Shown here: one piece after another, positions 27,925 to 36,884 of the stretch
Numbering within the stretch: the first letter of the stretch is position 1
How the letters are laid out: each line of letters begins with the position of its first letter
Assembly: GCA_021815405.1 (NCBI GenBank)
Contig: JAKAGV010000001.1
Coordinates: forward strand, 434,001 to 498,000
Source of the DNA: Bacteroidota bacterium
GTDB taxonomy: Bacteria; Bacteroidota; Ignavibacteria; Ignavibacteriales; Ignavibacteriaceae
Direction: 5' to 3'
DNA: 64,000 nt
The notes under the pieces: model-generated
What the model saw: the letters and a program-made list of their open reading frames with translations, nothing else
Database searches by the model: none
Told to the model about the DNA's origin: nothing
Made by a program: the position numbers and the translations under genes

Positions 27925-28419
27925 ATGGCTGAATTGAAGATGCCCGAAATTAACTACGTTATTGTGGCTGGTAATTTAACAAAGGATCCTGTTTTCAGAC
28001 AAACTACAAATAATACACCTGTAGTTAATTTTTCTATCGCTTCAAATAGAAAATATAAAGATAGCACAAACAACTGGCAGGAGGATGTTTGTTATGTGGG
28101 CATTGTGGCGTGGAATAAGCTTGCTGAAAGCTGCAAAGAAAGACTAAAAAAAGGTTCCGCAGTTTTAGTTGACGGCGAACTCCAAAGCAGAAGCTGGAAG
28201 TCAGATGAAGGATTCAACAGAAGTATTGTTGAAATAAAAGCAAGGCGAATCCAATTTTTGAATAAACGGCTTAGATTGAACGGCAACGGCGATGGTTATG
28301 ATTCCCAAATGGATGAAAGTGATATCGTAATTGATGAGGAAGGTATTGAAGGAATCGATTATACCGAAGATTCTTTCGATAAATTTCTTTCAAACGAAGA
28401 ATCGGATTTATTAAAATAA
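27925..28419 (+). CDS. ssb: Single-stranded DNA-binding protein
   Basis: This is an OB-fold protein protecting single-stranded DNA in replication and repair: 164 residues, with INYVIVAGNLTKDPVFRQT and the FSIASNRKYKD strand typical of bacterial SSB. The OB domain ends near residue 110 and is followed by a short acidic linker. The usual extreme C-terminal tip (Asp-Asp-Ile/Leu-Pro-Phe), which recruits repair and replication partners, is not seen: the chain ends in EESDLLK. The reading frame and stop are clean. It is placed between rpsF and rpsR, as in most bacteria. Confidence 0.94.
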   Translation: MAELKMPEINYVIVAGNLTKDPVFRQTTNNTPVVNFSIASNRKYKDSTNNWQEDVCYVGIVAWNKLAESCKERLKKGSAVLVDGELQSRSWKSDEGFNRSIVEIKARRIQFLNKRLRLNGNGDGYDSQMDESDIVIDEEGIEGIDYTEDSFDKFLSNEESDLLK

Positions 28420-28431
28420 TTTGGTGAAAGA

Positions 28432-28662
28432 ATGAAAAAAGAAATCAAAGTAAAAAAGTTTTGCAGGTTTACACAAAACAAAGTAAAATACATCGATTAT
28501 AAAGATGTAAAGATGCTTCAAAAATACGTTACCGAACAGGGAAAGGTAATCCCAAAGAGAATTACCGGTACCAGTTCAAAATATCAGAGAGAGCTATCGA
28601 TAGCAATTAAACGCGCAAGGCACATGGCTTTGCTGCCTTATGTTTCCGATACCGTAAGATAA
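28432..28662 (+). CDS. rpsR: Small ribosomal subunit protein bS18
   Basis: This 76-residue basic protein has the family core [20 protein letters not shown] and [10 protein letters not shown]. It binds 16S rRNA as a heterodimer with bS6. It lies 12 bp after ssb and 18 bp before rplI, within the same operon. Confidence 0.96.
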   Translation: MKKEIKVKKFCRFTQNKVKYIDYKDVKMLQKYVTEQGKVIPKRITGTSSKYQRELSIAIKRARHMALLPYVSDTVR

Positions 28663-28680
28663 AATTATATAGGAGAAGAA

Positions 28681-29124
28681 ATGAAAGTTATATTAAGGCA
28701 AAACCATGAATCGCTAGGTCAGGTTGGAGACGTAGTTGATGTAAAGGACGGATTTGCAAGAAATTTTTTAATTCCCCGCAAGATTGCCTACGCAGCTTTG
28801 AAGGGAAACATCCACGCTCTTGAAGAAGAGAAAAAGACAATTGAGAAGAAACTTCAGCAAGAAATCAAATCGGCTGAAACTCTTTCAACCGAACTTGAAA
28901 AGGTTTCTGTTTCGATACCGGTGCAAGTTGGTGAAGAAGATAAGATCTTCGGCTCAGTTACTACCCAGATGATCGCCGATTCTCTAAAAGAAAAAGGCTT
29001 CGATATCGATAAAAGAAAAATTGAGATTGAAGAGCCTATTAAAGCCTTAGGAATATACGGAATCAGCATAAAACTGCATCCAAGTGTTACCGCTAAAATA
29101 AAAGTATGGGTGGTTAGAGAATAG
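28681..29124 (+). CDS. rplI: Large ribosomal subunit protein bL9
   Basis: This 147-residue two-domain protein is joined by a long helix. The N-terminal domain shows VILRQNHESLGQVGDVVDVKDGFARNFLIPR, and the C-terminal domain contains IFGSVTTQMIADSLKEKGFDIDKRKI. It stabilises the L1-stalk region of the 50S subunit. It is the last gene of the operon, followed by an intrinsic terminator. A ggagaag ribosome site precedes the ATG. Confidence 0.97.
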   Translation: MKVILRQNHESLGQVGDVVDVKDGFARNFLIPRKIAYAALKGNIHALEEEKKTIEKKLQQEIKSAETLSTELEKVSVSIPVQVGEEDKIFGSVTTQMIADSLKEKGFDIDKRKIEIEEPIKALGIYGISIKLHPSVTAKIKVWVVRE

Positions 29125-29146
29125 AGTATCTAATATAGGTACAAAT

Positions 29147-29180
29147 AAAAAAAGGAAAGCCAAGCAGCTTTCCTTTTTTA
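29147..29180. terminator. Bidirectional terminator between rplI and rpmB
   Basis: A stem of A-rich sequence ending in ggaaagc (to 29160), a 6-nt loop (caagca) and gctttcc followed by six T residues. A-tract and T-tract flank both sides, so it can stop transcription from rplI and from the convergent rpmB. Confidence 0.88.
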
Positions 29181-29203
29181 TTTTAAATTCAATTGGTAAT
29201 AGT

Positions 29204-29443
29204 TTATCTGGCTTTTATTGCTTTTTCTTTTACAAGCTTGGCAATTACCGATGTACCGTTCTTCGAAACAGTTTTTACAGCGCTTGCAGATAATTTTACA
29301 GTTACAAATCTGTTTAATTCCTGTACCCAAATTCTCTTTTTTTGAAGGTTAGGCAAAAATCTTCTTTTTCTTCTGTTATGCGCATGTGATACATGATTTC
29401 CGCTAACTGGTCCAATTCCCGTTACCTGGCATCTCCTGGACAT
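29204..29443 (-). CDS. rpmB: Large ribosomal subunit protein bL28
   Basis: This 79-residue protein starts [22 protein letters not shown], the bL28 signature, then the basic block [11 protein letters not shown]. Only one cysteine (CQ) is present, so it is the zinc-free form. It is a monocistronic gene on the minus strand with aaggag (29452-29457) before the ATG. No rpmG follows. Confidence 0.95.
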   Translation of the reverse strand: MSRRCQVTGIGPVSGNHVSHAHNRRKRRFLPNLQKKRIWVQELNRFVTVKLSASAVKTVSKNGTSVIAKLVKEKAIKAR

Positions 29444-29708
29444 TTATTTCTCCTTGAAATCTTTTCCTATATAAAATTTGAATAACAAATATAACAAATT
29501 TTTATTCAAAAAATAGCTGCTTCGCAAATTATTTTCTCCCAAATAATGAACCGGCTGTGATAAAAAATAGTTTAGTTTTATTGCTATTGATAATTAATTT
29601 ATCCGTCTTAAATTTATAATTAGAATTAAGGATATCCTTTTAAGGTACTTACTTCATTTCAGCTAACCAATTCTATAAATAAACTTTCAAAAATGAAAGG
29701 AGTTCCGT

Positions 29709-30320
29709 ATGGAATACTTTGAGCTTCATCCAGAAAATCCTCAGTTACGATATATTAACAAAGCTGTTGAAGTCCTAAAAAAAGGCGGTGTAATAATTTA
29801 TCCGACCGATACAGTTTACGGAATAGGTTGCGATATATTTAGCAAAGATGCGTTAGATAGAATCTTTTCAATTAAGAATGACAGCAGTTCTAAGCTGTTC
29901 AGCTTTGTCTGTTCAGATTTGAAAGATATAGCCAAATATGCAAAAGTTTCGGATTATGCTTATAGAACTATGAAATATTTGCTTCCAGGACCCTATACCT
30001 TCATACTTCCAGCGGCAAAACTTGTCCCGAAGAAATTGTGGAGTAATCGCAAAACAGTTGGCATTAGAGTACCTAACCATTCTGTCACTTTAAAATTAGT
30101 TCAAGAACTTGGTAATCCGATAATAAGCACAAGTACAACGAACAGGAAAGGTCAAATTCTTGTTGACCCGAATGAAATAAAAAATATTTTTAATCCACTG
30201 GTTGATTTAATGCTTGCATCTGGAAACCTGGCTGGTGATCCATCAAGCGTAATTGACTTAAGCATGAATGAACCTGAAGTAATAAGAGCCGGTGCTGGTG
30301 ATGTAAGTTTATTTGTATAA
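29709..30320 (+). CDS. YciO/Sua5/YrdC-family protein
   Basis: This is a 203-residue YrdC-fold protein. The opening (HPENPQLRYINKAVEVLKKGG) and the IYPTDTVYGIGCD block match the YciO branch closely; PGPYTFIL, GIRVPNH and the STSTTNR loop are also present. The fold binds ATP, bicarbonate and threonine; TsaC/Sua5 members make threonylcarbamoyl-AMP for the tRNA t6A modification, and YciO members have weak or uncertain activity. No Sua5 C-terminal domain is present. Whether it is the cell's t6A enzyme depends on whether another copy exists outside the window. Confidence 0.85.
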   Translation: MEYFELHPENPQLRYINKAVEVLKKGGVIIYPTDTVYGIGCDIFSKDALDRIFSIKNDSSSKLFSFVCSDLKDIAKYAKVSDYAYRTMKYLLPGPYTFILPAAKLVPKKLWSNRKTVGIRVPNHSVTLKLVQELGNPIISTSTTNRKGQILVDPNEIKNIFNPLVDLMLASGNLAGDPSSVIDLSMNEPEVIRAGAGDVSLFV

Positions 30321-30324
30321 CGAT

Positions 30325-31098
30325 CTATTTTTTCCTGTGAACATAAGCTACCGAAGCTTGCTGCGTTGGTGTAAGGATTATTTCACTTATGTTTACATGG
30401 GGCGGACGAGTTACACAAAATAAAACTGCAGATGCTATATCTTCTGCAGATAGCGGCTTAACTCCTTCGTAAACTTTATTGGCTCTTTCTGTATTACCTG
30501 AGAACCTTACGTTGCTGAATTCTGTTAATACCATACCGGGATCAATAGTAGTCACACGTATATTTTTATCTATTGTGTCAATTCGGATTCCTTGTGTTAA
30601 TGCATTCACAGCGAATTTGGTGGCACAATAGACATTTCCGTTCGGATAGACCTCATGTCCGGCTGTGGAGCCGATGTTAATGATGTGTCCTTCCATTCTT
30701 TCTACCATGAGAGGAAGAATTTGTCTTGTTACAAATAGTAATCCTTTTACATTAGTGTCAATCATTTCTTCCCAGTCTGAAGTCTTGCCTTCATAAATCT
30801 TATCATAACCTTTTGCAAGTCCAGCATTGTTTACAAGAATATCTATTTTCTTCCATACGTCCGGAAGAGAAGAAACAGATTTATTTACTTCGTCTAAATT
30901 TCTCACATCTAATTTAAAAGAAAGAACTTCGATGCCGTATTTTTTCTTTAATGATTCGGAAAATTCACTTAGCTGGTTTCTCCTGCGAGCAGATAGTATC
31001 AATGAAGCTCCTTCCTTGGCGAACTCTTCTGCACAAGCTTTGCCAATTCCGGATGAAGCTCCAGTTATAAATGCGATTTTATTTTTCAATTGATTCAT
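30325..31098 (-). CDS. SDR-family NADP-dependent oxidoreductase (YdfG-like)
   Basis: This is a 257-residue classical short-chain dehydrogenase. It has the Rossmann motif TGASSGIG near residue 13, NNAG, the catalytic Ser in NIGSTAGHE and the Tyr-Lys pair in YCATK. SARR after the second strand suggests NADP preference. The sequence resembles YdfG-type 3-hydroxy-acid (serine/allo-threonine) dehydrogenases. It ends 4 bp from the convergent YciO-family gene. The substrate is inferred from family only. Confidence 0.88.
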   Translation of the reverse strand: MNQLKNKIAFITGASSGIGKACAEEFAKEGASLILSARRRNQLSEFSESLKKKYGIEVLSFKLDVRNLDEVNKSVSSLPDVWKKIDILVNNAGLAKGYDKIYEGKTSDWEEMIDTNVKGLLFVTRQILPLMVERMEGHIINIGSTAGHEVYPNGNVYCATKFAVNALTQGIRIDTIDKNIRVTTIDPGMVLTEFSNVRFSGNTERANKVYEGVKPLSAEDIASAVLFCVTRPPHVNISEIILTPTQQASVAYVHRKK

Positions 31099-31125
31099 TT
31101 AGTAATCCTTAATTTGAGTTCTAGT

Positions 31126-31653
31126 TTATTTCTTATTGATAATCGGAATTGCTTTTCTGATCCGTTTGGTTAAAACATTTATGTAAGCGAGGAGTAAAAT
31201 TAAAATGAAGAACATGAAGACAAGCTTTTGATTTTCAGATAGGCTTTCATCATTTAGAAACCTTGTCCAATCCGTAGCGAATGAGAATGGGAGAAGTACT
31301 GAAATAATTCCCATGAATGCTGCAAAGATAATATAACCAATGTTGATTAATTGGAAAATAATTATCGAACTTCTTATATGGTCATTTGAAGTTTTATTCA
31401 GCCCCAAAAATGATACTTCAATAAAAAGTATGCAGGCTGCAAATGGGGTTATAGTTACTGCTGCAATGGCAAAGAAGCTGTTCATTGTCCCCACAGGCAA
31501 GATGACATCCAGCTTTAGCCCGTGGAATATTATTGTAACCTCACCGTTTATAAAAAAATGTGCGGCAATAATTTTAATTAATTCAGATAGATACATAACG
31601 GAAATAATTCCGCAAATTAGTCCGAGGCTTACAGCAAGTGTTTTATTTTTCAA
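31126..31653 (-). CDS. Small multi-pass membrane protein, unknown function
   Basis: This 175-residue protein has four predicted membrane helices (about residues 5-30, 58-85, 97-122, 146-163) and a basic C-terminus. No family is recognised and no catalytic motif is visible. Its start overlaps the stop of the radical-SAM gene upstream by 4 bp, so it is translated with it; it may be a membrane partner, which is only inferred from the coupling. Confidence 0.68.
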   Translation of the reverse strand: MKNKTLAVSLGLICGIISVMYLSELIKIIAAHFFINGEVTIIFHGLKLDVILPVGTMNSFFAIAAVTITPFAACILFIEVSFLGLNKTSNDHIRSSIIIFQLINIGYIIFAAFMGIISVLLPFSFATDWTRFLNDESLSENQKLVFMFFILILLLAYINVLTKRIRKAIPIINKK

Positions 31654-32681
31654 ATAAACCTTCCGTGTATTTTAGCTCCGCAATTATAACATTTCCCATT
31701 TATAATTTTGTCGGATAGAACCGAATGCCAATCACGCTTTATCAAAGGAGCTTTACAATTGTAGCAATAAGTCGTTTGTCCCTCATTACTGTGTACATTT
31801 CCAATGTAGCAATACTTGATTCCCATAGACTGCGCAATTGTTCTAGACGATTCTAAAGTACTCGTCGGTGTTTTTTCCTTATCTCTCATTTTAAAATCCG
31901 GATGAAATGCAGTAAAGTGAACCGGAACTGAATCTCCTAAATTTTTCAATATCCAATCGCATTCCTGCTTTACTTCTTCAGGAGAATCATTTTCATCCGG
32001 GATTTGAAGAGTAGTAATTTCAAACCAGACATTAGTTTCATTCTTCAGCCAAACTAAAGTATCAAGAACATCATTCAAATGAGAGAAGGTCAATTTAAAA
32101 TAAAACCTTTCTGTAAAGGCTTTAAGATCAACGTTTGCCGCATCAATATATTTGTATATTTCTTTTCGTGCATTTTTATCAATATAACCCGCTGTTACCA
32201 TAACGGTTTTTATTTCTTCTTCATGCGCAACTTTGGAAATATCGATTACATATTCCCCGAAAATTGTCGGGTCATTATAAGTAAATGCAATGGAAGGAAC
32301 CTTGTAACGTTTTGCAAGTTTAACAACCTCTTCCGGTGAAACTTTTAGCGAATTTAATTCATCCAGTTTTGCTTTACTGATAGACCAGTTCTGGCAGAAC
32401 CTGCAGCCGAGGTTGCAGCCTGCGGTTCCAAAGCTCAAAACTCCGGTACCAGGATAAAAATGATTAAGTGGTTTTTTTTCAATCGGGTCAATTGCAAATC
32501 CTGTTGAATGACCGTAACCTGTTGTGTAAAGTTTGCCACCGTGGTTTTGCCTGATGTAACAGAATCCAGGCTGTCCTTCGCCAATTTTGCAATATCTGGG
32601 GCATAGCGTACAAAGAATTTTTCCTTTCTCTGCTAGTTCCCACCAACTGGCTAATTTCATATTCTCAGTTTCAGTTAACAT
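31650..32681 (-). CDS. AmmeMemoRadiSam-type radical SAM enzyme
   Basis: This 343-residue radical-SAM protein is related to pyruvate-formate-lyase activating enzymes. The iron-sulfur ligands are in CNLGCRFC (Cys89, Cys93, Cys96). An N-terminal cysteine cluster (CTLCPRYC, about residues 24-31) and a C-terminal pair of CxxC motifs (CYNC twice, about 308-336) flank the barrel, a layout typical of the AmmeMemoRadiSam subgroup. Members usually travel with AMMECR1 and Memo-like proteins, but neither is in the window. The reaction is unknown for the family. It overlaps the next gene by 4 bp. Confidence 0.85.
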   Translation of the reverse strand: MLTETENMKLASWWELAEKGKILCTLCPRYCKIGEGQPGFCYIRQNHGGKLYTTGYGHSTGFAIDPIEKKPLNHFYPGTGVLSFGTAGCNLGCRFCQNWSISKAKLDELNSLKVSPEEVVKLAKRYKVPSIAFTYNDPTIFGEYVIDISKVAHEEEIKTVMVTAGYIDKNARKEIYKYIDAANVDLKAFTERFYFKLTFSHLNDVLDTLVWLKNETNVWFEITTLQIPDENDSPEEVKQECDWILKNLGDSVPVHFTAFHPDFKMRDKEKTPTSTLESSRTIAQSMGIKYCYIGNVHSNEGQTTYCYNCKAPLIKRDWHSVLSDKIINGKCYNCGAKIHGRFI

Positions 32682-32766
32682 CGTTTTCGGTCTCTTACAA
32701 ACAAGCTTTTAACTAACTTAAAAAAAATCCAATCTACTACTTCATCAAGATTAAATTATAATAAAA

Positions 32767-34200
32767 TTATATCACTTCAAACCTAATCCAGTTTACCCGG
32801 CTTTTTTCAGAGTAAGGAGCGCCTGTCGTGAATATAACAATATCTCCTTCTTTTACTAGTCCTTCATCGAGTATTAACTTTTTTGCCTTATCAATCGTAA
32901 TATGTTCCTTATCTATTTCTTCCATGAAGAACGAAGTAACACCCCAGCGCAGGCAGAGGTTATTCATAGTCTCAAAGCTGTTTGAGATTGCAATGATCTC
33001 TGCCTTTGGTCGGAACTTAGCAAGATTTTTTGCCGTTCTTCCTTTCAGCGTAAATACAACAATTGCGGCTGCATTAACATGTCTGCTTATTGATGCAATT
33101 GCTCTATCGGTTGAATCAAACAGATTTTCTTCAATCTTCGTCGGAACTATTAAATCTTCATCTTTAAGAGGAATTAGATACGGACCTGTATTACAAATAA
33201 TATCCTTCATTATTTTTACCGACTGAATAGGAAACTTTCCGACAGATGTCTCTGCACTCAGCATCACTGCATCGCTTCCATCAAGTACAGCATTTGCCAC
33301 ATCAGAAGCTTCTGCACGCGTTGGTATCGGATTGTGAACCATCGATTCCAGCATTTGTGTTGCAGTAATTACAAGTTTACCGACGGCATTACATTTTTTT
33401 ATAATTGACTTTTGAATTATAGGAACCTCTTGCGGAGGCATTTCAACGCCTAAGTCGCCGCGGGCTACCATTATACCGTCCGCAGCTTCAAGAATTTCAT
33501 CAAAATTATCTACTGCCTCTTTCTTTTCAATCTTCGCTATAATTTGTTTATCAATATTCTTTTGCTTAAGCCAATTGCGGAGATGAAGAATATCTTTTGC
33601 CGACCTGACAAACGACAATGCTATGTAATCAACTCTTCTTTGAATTGCGAATTCAATATCGCGGAAATCTTTTTCAGTAACTGCCGGAGTTGAAAGATTC
33701 ATTCCAGGAAGATTCATTCCTTTTTTAGGTTTTAGTATTCCGCCGTTTTCAACTGTACAAACAACTGAATCCGTTTTCTTCTCAATTATTCTAAGTCTGA
33801 TAAGACCATCATCTATTAAAACTGCTTCACCAATTTTTGCATCGCTTGGAAGCGGTTTGTATGATGTTGAAATTAAATCTTTAGTCCCCAAAACATCTTT
33901 TGTTGCTATTTCAATTTTGCTGCCGCTCAATATTTCGATTTCCGGTTCGCTTAATTCTCCTATTCTAATTTTCGGTCCCTGTAAATCCATTAGAACTGCT
34001 AATGGATTTTTTTCATCAATGCAAGCTTTGTTTATCTCTTCAAATGTTTTCGCGAAGAATGAGTAGTCGCTGTGTGAAAAGTTCAGACGCACTCCATTCA
34101 TTCCCGCTTCCATTAATTTCTTAATCATCTCTGCACTGGCTGTTGCCGGACCGAGTGTGCAGAGTATTTTTGTCTTTGCTAAATTATCGTTTAAAATAAT
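32767..34200 (-). CDS. pyk: Pyruvate kinase, probable ATT start
   Basis: The enzyme converts phosphoenolpyruvate and ADP to pyruvate and ATP. The core motifs are present: RLNFSH, MDLQGPKIRIGE, the active-site IIAKIEKKEAVDNFDEIL and MVARGDLGVE. The first ATG in frame (34128) would drop the essential beta-strand TKILCTLGPAT, which is encoded just upstream. Extending to an ATT at 34200 adds 24 residues, places the start 6 nt after a perfect aaggag (34207-34212) and gives a normal length of 477 residues. No ATG, GTG or TTG exists in that extension. It follows the Lon-like gene by 2 bp and is probably coupled to it. Confidence 0.9.
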   Translation of the reverse strand: MILNDNLAKTKILCTLGPATASAEMIKKLMEAGMNGVRLNFSHSDYSFFAKTFEEINKACIDEKNPLAVLMDLQGPKIRIGELSEPEIEILSGSKIEIATKDVLGTKDLISTSYKPLPSDAKIGEAVLIDDGLIRLRIIEKKTDSVVCTVENGGILKPKKGMNLPGMNLSTPAVTEKDFRDIEFAIQRRVDYIALSFVRSAKDILHLRNWLKQKNIDKQIIAKIEKKEAVDNFDEILEAADGIMVARGDLGVEMPPQEVPIIQKSIIKKCNAVGKLVITATQMLESMVHNPIPTRAEASDVANAVLDGSDAVMLSAETSVGKFPIQSVKIMKDIICNTGPYLIPLKDEDLIVPTKIEENLFDSTDRAIASISRHVNAAAIVVFTLKGRTAKNLAKFRPKAEIIAISNSFETMNNLCLRWGVTSFFMEEIDKEHITIDKAKKLILDEGLVKEGDIVIFTTGAPYSEKSRVNWIRFEVI

Positions 34201-34202
34201 CT

Positions 34203-36671
34203 TTAACTCCTTTTCTTTTTCTTCTTTATTTCTGTATGATTTTCATTATTTGTTTTTTGTGCTTTTGACTTCGCATAGAGTTCCTTAATCTTTTTCTCCA
34301 CCAAATCAAAAACGCTGTTCTCTTCATAAACACCATTTGCGTCACGCTTGCCGGATTTTACTCCGGTTAAAATTTCAATTCCTTCTTCAACTCTTTTTAT
34401 GGTATATATATGAAACTGACCCTTTGCTGCCGCTTCAATTATATCTTCCCGCAGCATCAGTTCCTGGATATTTTGAATAGGAATAATTACACCTTGCTTG
34501 TTGCTGAATCCACGCTCTTTACAGATATCAAAAAATCCTTCTATCTTTTCATTTACTCCGCCAATCGGTTGAACATCTCCTTTTTGGTTCAGAGAGCCGG
34601 TTACTGCGATTGATTGTTTAATCGGCAGTCCGGACAGTGTTGACAGCAAAGCAAAAATTTCTGCGCAAGAAGCACTGTCGCCGTCGACTGTCCCGTAAGA
34701 TTGTTCAAACACTAAGTTGGCGTTGAAAGACAACGGTAAATTTTGTCCGAAAGTTTCTCTAAAGTATCCTGAAATTATCAGCACGCCTTTATTGTAATGC
34801 CTTCCGCTCATACCGGCTTCGCGCTCAACATTTATGATGCTGCCGCTGCCAAGAGATACAGTTGCCGTAATTCTTGTCGGACTTCCGAATGAATAGAAAT
34901 CAGCATCGAATACTGCAAGTCCGTTTATCTGTCCTACTCTTTCGCCTTCAACGTCAATCAGAACCATTTTCTCGGTAATCATTTCGTTTACTTTTGATTC
35001 GAGCAATCCGTGTCTTTCCTTTGCTGCTTCGTAAGCTTTCTTTACATGTGCTGCACTTACTATCTTAAATCCATCATCAATTGCCCAGAAGTTTGCCTCG
35101 CGGGCAATATCGGCAATCTGGGAGAATCTTGCCGTAAGCTTGTTTTTATTCCCTGCAAACTTCGCACCTATTTCAATTAGGTAGGCAAGCGCGCCTTTAT
35201 CAAACTCCAGCAGGTTCTCTTCTTTTATTAATTTTTTTATGACTCTTGCATATTGAATTAGAATTTCATCGCTTCGCTTAATTTCATAATCAAAATCAGC
35301 TTTTACTTTGAAAATCTTTTTGAAGTCATCTTCATAAACAGCCAGTAGGGAATAAATGTAATCATTACCGATGAGAATTACTTTTGTGTCGATGTCGATT
35401 GGTTCAGGTTTTAAAGTTGAAGGTGCAAGCTGGAAGAAAGAATGCGAATCCTGGATTTCAAGCTTGCGGTAAGTGAGAATTCTCTTTAATGTTTTCCAGA
35501 CTCCGGGTTCTTCGTACAAATGTTTAAAATTCAAAACCAGATAACCGCCGTTTGCTCTGAGAAGTGAACCGGCTTTTATTTTAGTAAAATCGCTGTACCA
35601 CCCGCCCCTGCTGTCGTAAATCTTTTCAATAGTTCCGAAAAGATTTACGTAAGTCGGTGAAGTTTCAATTACAACCGGACAATCCTTAGTTTCGCTGTTA
35701 TCCAGGATAATATTCACTTCATATTCTTTGAAGTAATCGATTTGAAATCCTTCAGGCGAAACTTCTCCTTCAGGTTTCATTCCTTTAAACACTTGAAGAT
35801 TGGAAAGAATACTTTCTTCGACCTGGTCGATGTACTCTAAAACTTTTTTGTCGTTGTATTTTTCACGCAAGTTCTCGATTGCGCCTTTAACTATTACTGA
35901 AGCTGTTTCTCTTTCCAGTTTAACAAGCTTGTCTTGGAACTCTTCGCTGAGCTTTAATCCTTTTCTAAATAGTGTCTGTAAATCCTGCTGGTTTTCATTA
36001 TATTTTTTCAGAATTTCTTTTGCGTTGTCTTCAGTTAATTTCCCTTGCTTAACAAATTCTTCAAGCTGGTAAATCGGCACCGGTTTCTGTTCAATGATTG
36101 GGAAAATATCCGGACGAGCATTCTCACCAACTTTAACCTGACCGAGAGAAAAATTTTCCTGCTTTAATTTTTCTTCGAAAGAGTTCATTAGAGCTTGCTC
36201 TCTTTCATTGTAGTGCGATATTATTTTCTTTTTCCGGTTTATATAGGCTTCAGTTTCGAGAGATTGTGGTATTCTTTTCTTTAAAAGTTCAATTGTTGAA
36301 GCAAGATCCTGGCTGAAATATTTTGCTTTACCGACCTGGAAAGTTAAAAGAATTGGTCTATCAGTGTCTTTAAAATTATTTACATAAGCATAATCGAAAA
36401 GCGGCGGGCAATGGGAGCTGATTGTTTCAAGCATCTTTTTTACTGTTGTTGCTTTGCCGGTGCCCGAAAGTCCCGCAATGAAAATATTATAACCGGGGCT
36501 GCGTAAATCCACACCAAGCTTCAGTGCTTTTAGCGCTCGTTCTTGACCAAGAATTCCTTCGATCGGCTTTAAATCTATCGTGGAATCGAATTCAAAAATA
36601 TCCGGATTACATGTCCATCTTAAATCTTCCGGTTTTAGTTCTTTTGGTTTAGGTGGTTTTGGATATGCCAT
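34203..36671 (-). CDS. Lon-related ATP-dependent protease (AAA_32 / LonB-type)
   Basis: This 822-residue AAA+ protease begins with the short N-terminal region of the YcbZ/Lon-2 group (WTCNPDIF), then a Walker A at GLSGTGKATT (Lys73). A large lid/coil insertion spans about residues 130-300. The C-terminal Lon peptidase domain carries the Ser-Lys dyad: Ser666 in DGDSASC and Lys709 in GGVNEK. The 43-residue separation equals that of E. coli Lon. The tail is Lys-rich. It probably degrades damaged or regulatory proteins, with substrates unknown. It is the first gene of a pair with pyruvate kinase. Confidence 0.9.
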   Translation of the reverse strand: MAYPKPPKPKELKPEDLRWTCNPDIFEFDSTIDLKPIEGILGQERALKALKLGVDLRSPGYNIFIAGLSGTGKATTVKKMLETISSHCPPLFDYAYVNNFKDTDRPILLTFQVGKAKYFSQDLASTIELLKKRIPQSLETEAYINRKKKIISHYNEREQALMNSFEEKLKQENFSLGQVKVGENARPDIFPIIEQKPVPIYQLEEFVKQGKLTEDNAKEILKKYNENQQDLQTLFRKGLKLSEEFQDKLVKLERETASVIVKGAIENLREKYNDKKVLEYIDQVEESILSNLQVFKGMKPEGEVSPEGFQIDYFKEYEVNIILDNSETKDCPVVIETSPTYVNLFGTIEKIYDSRGGWYSDFTKIKAGSLLRANGGYLVLNFKHLYEEPGVWKTLKRILTYRKLEIQDSHSFFQLAPSTLKPEPIDIDTKVILIGNDYIYSLLAVYEDDFKKIFKVKADFDYEIKRSDEILIQYARVIKKLIKEENLLEFDKGALAYLIEIGAKFAGNKNKLTARFSQIADIAREANFWAIDDGFKIVSAAHVKKAYEAAKERHGLLESKVNEMITEKMVLIDVEGERVGQINGLAVFDADFYSFGSPTRITATVSLGSGSIINVEREAGMSGRHYNKGVLIISGYFRETFGQNLPLSFNANLVFEQSYGTVDGDSASCAEIFALLSTLSGLPIKQSIAVTGSLNQKGDVQPIGGVNEKIEGFFDICKERGFSNKQGVIIPIQNIQELMLREDIIEAAAKGQFHIYTIKRVEEGIEILTGVKSGKRDANGVYEENSVFDLVEKKIKELYAKSKAQKTNNENHTEIKKKKKRS

Positions 36672-36884
36672 GTCTCGCCTGCATTTTTTAAGTTAGAGAA
36701 TAGATATTTCAACTATAAAGATTTTTTGAAAAAATTCTTAAAGAAAATCTAACCAATATTAGGAAGAATTTCAAAAACACAGACTCTTGATTTTTATTAC
36801 ACATTTTCAGCTAAGATTTTTAAAAATATTTTTCTTTGATTTACTTATTTTTACCAATGATTTTAAAAGAGATTGAAAAACATT

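Noticed and set aside
32767-34128. Pyruvate kinase truncated at its N-terminus
   Set aside because: The missing strand is encoded directly upstream in frame; the problem is the start codon, not a deletion.
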